From Bacillota bacterium (GTDB lineage Bacteria; Bacillota; Clostridia; Lachnospirales; Anaerotignaceae): 64,000 nucleotides of DNA. Where the stretch lies: the NCBI GenBank assembly GCA_021768705.1, contig JAETUG010000008.1:28636-92635 (forward strand), in the 5' to 3' direction. The notes below the pieces were generated by a model. The model had not been told where the DNA came from and did not search any database. It saw only the letters and a list, made by a program, of their open reading frames with translations. Positions 62,857-64,000 of this stretch are shown here, in pieces. Position 1 is the first letter of the stretch; each line of letters opens with the position of its first letter. Both the position numbers and the translations under genes were made by a program.

Positions 62857-63681
62857 TTTCTCCACTTGTTCCACCAGAAATTTTGCTACTTTTTCTATCA
62901 TGGTCAATCTGACATCGCTGAAGGAATGGTCTGTTTCCAATGTTTCATAGACCACATTTCCGCCCATCTTCCGCAGTTTTTCCACCCAAGGCAGGCAATG
63001 GGCTTCGGGAGGACAGGATTCATCATGGGCTGCGCCAAGGCAAAAAACAGGTCTGTCCGCCAACTTTTCCGCCAAGGAAGCGATGCGATATTCCGCCTGA
63101 TGGCCGGAAACCTCCTCCAACAACGCTTGGGGGGATGTCCCATTCAGCCAATGGGGACCGTTTTCAAAAATCTCCATCAACAGCTTTTTTGCTATCGTAT
63201 CCTTCGGGAAGGAGACGACGCCACCCAAATCGCAGGGAGTCAGCAAAACGCCACCCTTACATTCCTGATGCCTTGCCAGCAGATGGGCCGTCACAAAACC
63301 GCCCACACTATGCCCCACCAAAAAAAGCTTCTCTTTATCAAAGCCATAAGTTTCATTGCTTTTGATAAATTCCAGAAGAGTCTCCCCGTCCTCTAGATCA
63401 TTTGCATAAGAATATGCCCCATCGCTGCCCCAGCTGCCGCTGTAATGATAGGTCAATACATGAAACCCCACACGGCGCAGAGCCTGTGCCAAGTCAAAGT
63501 TTTTCTCGATACCGGGGAACCCGTGGTTCAGCAGAACCGTAGGATGGGTGCCTGCCCCGCCCGCACGGTAGATGGTGACCAACAGCCTGCCCCGTTTCCC
63601 TTGCAAAATCTCCGCCTGCAAATCGGGAGGATAAGGGGCATTGCCCCAGGGAATCTCTTTTTCCAAATATTCCAAATGCAT
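62854..63681 (-). CDS. Alpha/beta hydrolase
   Basis: A 275-residue serine hydrolase-fold protein. The oxyanion region is LNHGFPGIEKN, the nucleophile elbow is LVGHSVGGFV (Ser), and the acid and His appear in CLGAAHDESCPP and ETDHSFSD. Size and motifs fit a prolyl-oligopeptidase-like or dienelactone-hydrolase-like esterase; the substrate cannot be told. The ATG at 63681 (MHLEYLEKEI) follows AAAGGAGG by 6 bases; the frame continues upstream to 63873, but those residues do not fit the family. Confidence 0.88.
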   Translation of the reverse strand: MHLEYLEKEIPWGNAPYPPDLQAEILQGKRGRLLVTIYRAGGAGTHPTVLLNHGFPGIEKNFDLAQALRRVGFHVLTYHYSGSWGSDGAYSYANDLEDGETLLEFIKSNETYGFDKEKLFLVGHSVGGFVTAHLLARHQECKGGVLLTPCDLGGVVSFPKDTIAKKLLMEIFENGPHWLNGTSPQALLEEVSGHQAEYRIASLAEKLADRPVFCLGAAHDESCPPEAHCLPWVEKLRKMGGNVVYETLETDHSFSDVRLTMIEKVAKFLVEQVEK

Positions 63682-63792
63682 AAGTGCCCTCCTTTTCAAA
63701 TAGTATTTCATGATATCATAGCACTTTTCTATGAAATTGCAAGACTTTTCCAACTTTTTTTCTATCTTTTCCATATCTTTTTTTACCCATAG

Positions 63793-63824
63793 AAAAAGCC
63801 CCAGATTGATGAAAAGTCTGAGGC
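63793..63824 (-). terminator. Second terminator after tRNA-Leu
   Basis: GCCCCAGA (63798-63805) pairs with TCTGAGGC (63817-63824, one mismatch) and TTTTT follows on the minus strand. Confidence 0.6.
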
Positions 63825-63851
63825 TGGATGATTTCAGATGAATCATTTTAG

Positions 63852-63887
63852 AAAAAAAGAAAACCACCGACAATTTGTCGATGGTTT
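63852..63887 (-). terminator. First terminator after tRNA-Leu
   Basis: AAACCAcCGAC pairs with GTCGaTGGTTT (63861-63871 / 63877-63887), followed by a TTTCTTTTTT tail on the minus strand. Confidence 0.75.
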
Positions 63888-63898
63888 TTCCGCATTAC

Positions 63899-63983
63899 TG
63901 CGGATGACAGGACTTGAACCTGCACGGGCGCAATGCCCACTAGAACCTGAATCTAGCGCGTCTGCCAGTTCCGCCACATCCGC
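63899..63983 (-). tRNA. tRNA-Leu (CAG)
   Basis: An 85-base class-II tRNA on the minus strand: acceptor GCGGATG / CATCCGC with discriminator A, D-arm TGGCGGAACTGGCAGACGC, anticodon stem CTAGA / TCTAG around TTCAGGT (anticodon CAG), a long variable arm TGGGCATTGCGCCC, and T-arm GCAGG-TTCAAGT-CCTGT. CCA is not encoded. Confidence 0.95.
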
Positions 63984-64000
63984 ACAACTCAGTGCGCTAG

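Overview
The window reads as ordinary chromosomal DNA of a low-to-mid-GC, spore-forming, anaerobic Firmicute, most likely a member of the Clostridia (Lachnospirales-like; genus not assignable from sequence alone). The grounds are a walRK-yycHI cell-wall control locus, CotH, YtaF and YtvI (sporulation-associated families), an S-layer-homology surface protein, RecD2 and ComF, bacterial glycogen genes glgC/glgD, a fermentative D-lactate dehydrogenase, flavodoxin/ferredoxin fusion proteins, and a ribDEBAH operon behind an FMN riboswitch. Most genes are on the minus strand. I see no prophage, integrase, transposase, CRISPR array or defence island.

Layout. 1-7.8 kb: end of an MscS channel, DUF951, a zinc-type efflux ATPase with its ArsR/SmtB sensor, a LysR regulator, a calcium-type P-ATPase and an MntP-like YtaF. 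7.8-14.8 kb: DUF1846, a YkvI-type transporter, comF-recD2 and a small zinc-ribbon XRE regulator. 14.8-17.2 kb: a VTC/DUF4956/CotH gene trio that looks eroded by deletions. 17.3-31 kb: flavodoxin-ferredoxin protein, membrane XRE regulator, pth-mfd-foldase operon, D-LDH with a probable Rex site, glmU-prs, glgC-glgD. 31-46 kb: cell-wall block with murC, rlmH, walJ, two murA paralogues, ftsH, tRNA-fMet, tRNA-Gly, yycI, yycH, a small secreted protein, walK and walR. 46-50.3 kb: decayed genes (frameshifted XRE regulator, frameshifted and 5'-truncated SLH protein). 50.4-55 kb: pgi with a highly structured leader, a LysM-G5 protein, gntR and ispE. 55-59 kb: riboflavin operon. 59-64 kb: ytvI, traX, cysK, map, an alpha/beta hydrolase and tRNA-Leu.

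The observations I rate highest are: (1) four TGTWAN half-sites spaced exactly 11 bp apart upstream of the secreted protein-yycH-yycI genes, matching the WalR recognition pattern and implying that the WalRK system controls its own auxiliary genes from an internal promoter; (2) a roughly 120-nt, strongly base-paired leader of pgi that I do not recognise as a known riboswitch; (3) deletion scars in the polyphosphate polymerase/DUF4956/CotH trio; (4) a one-base loss in a C-tract of the SLH protein gene; (5) a near-consensus Rex box abutting the -10 of the D-LDH promoter; (6) an ArsR-family sensor with an exact alpha-5 zinc-site spacing, and matching operators before both it and the efflux ATPase.

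All domain and family names come from reading the translations and from remembered family features; no database search was run. Start codons were revised wherever a Shine-Dalgarno sequence pointed to an internal start.
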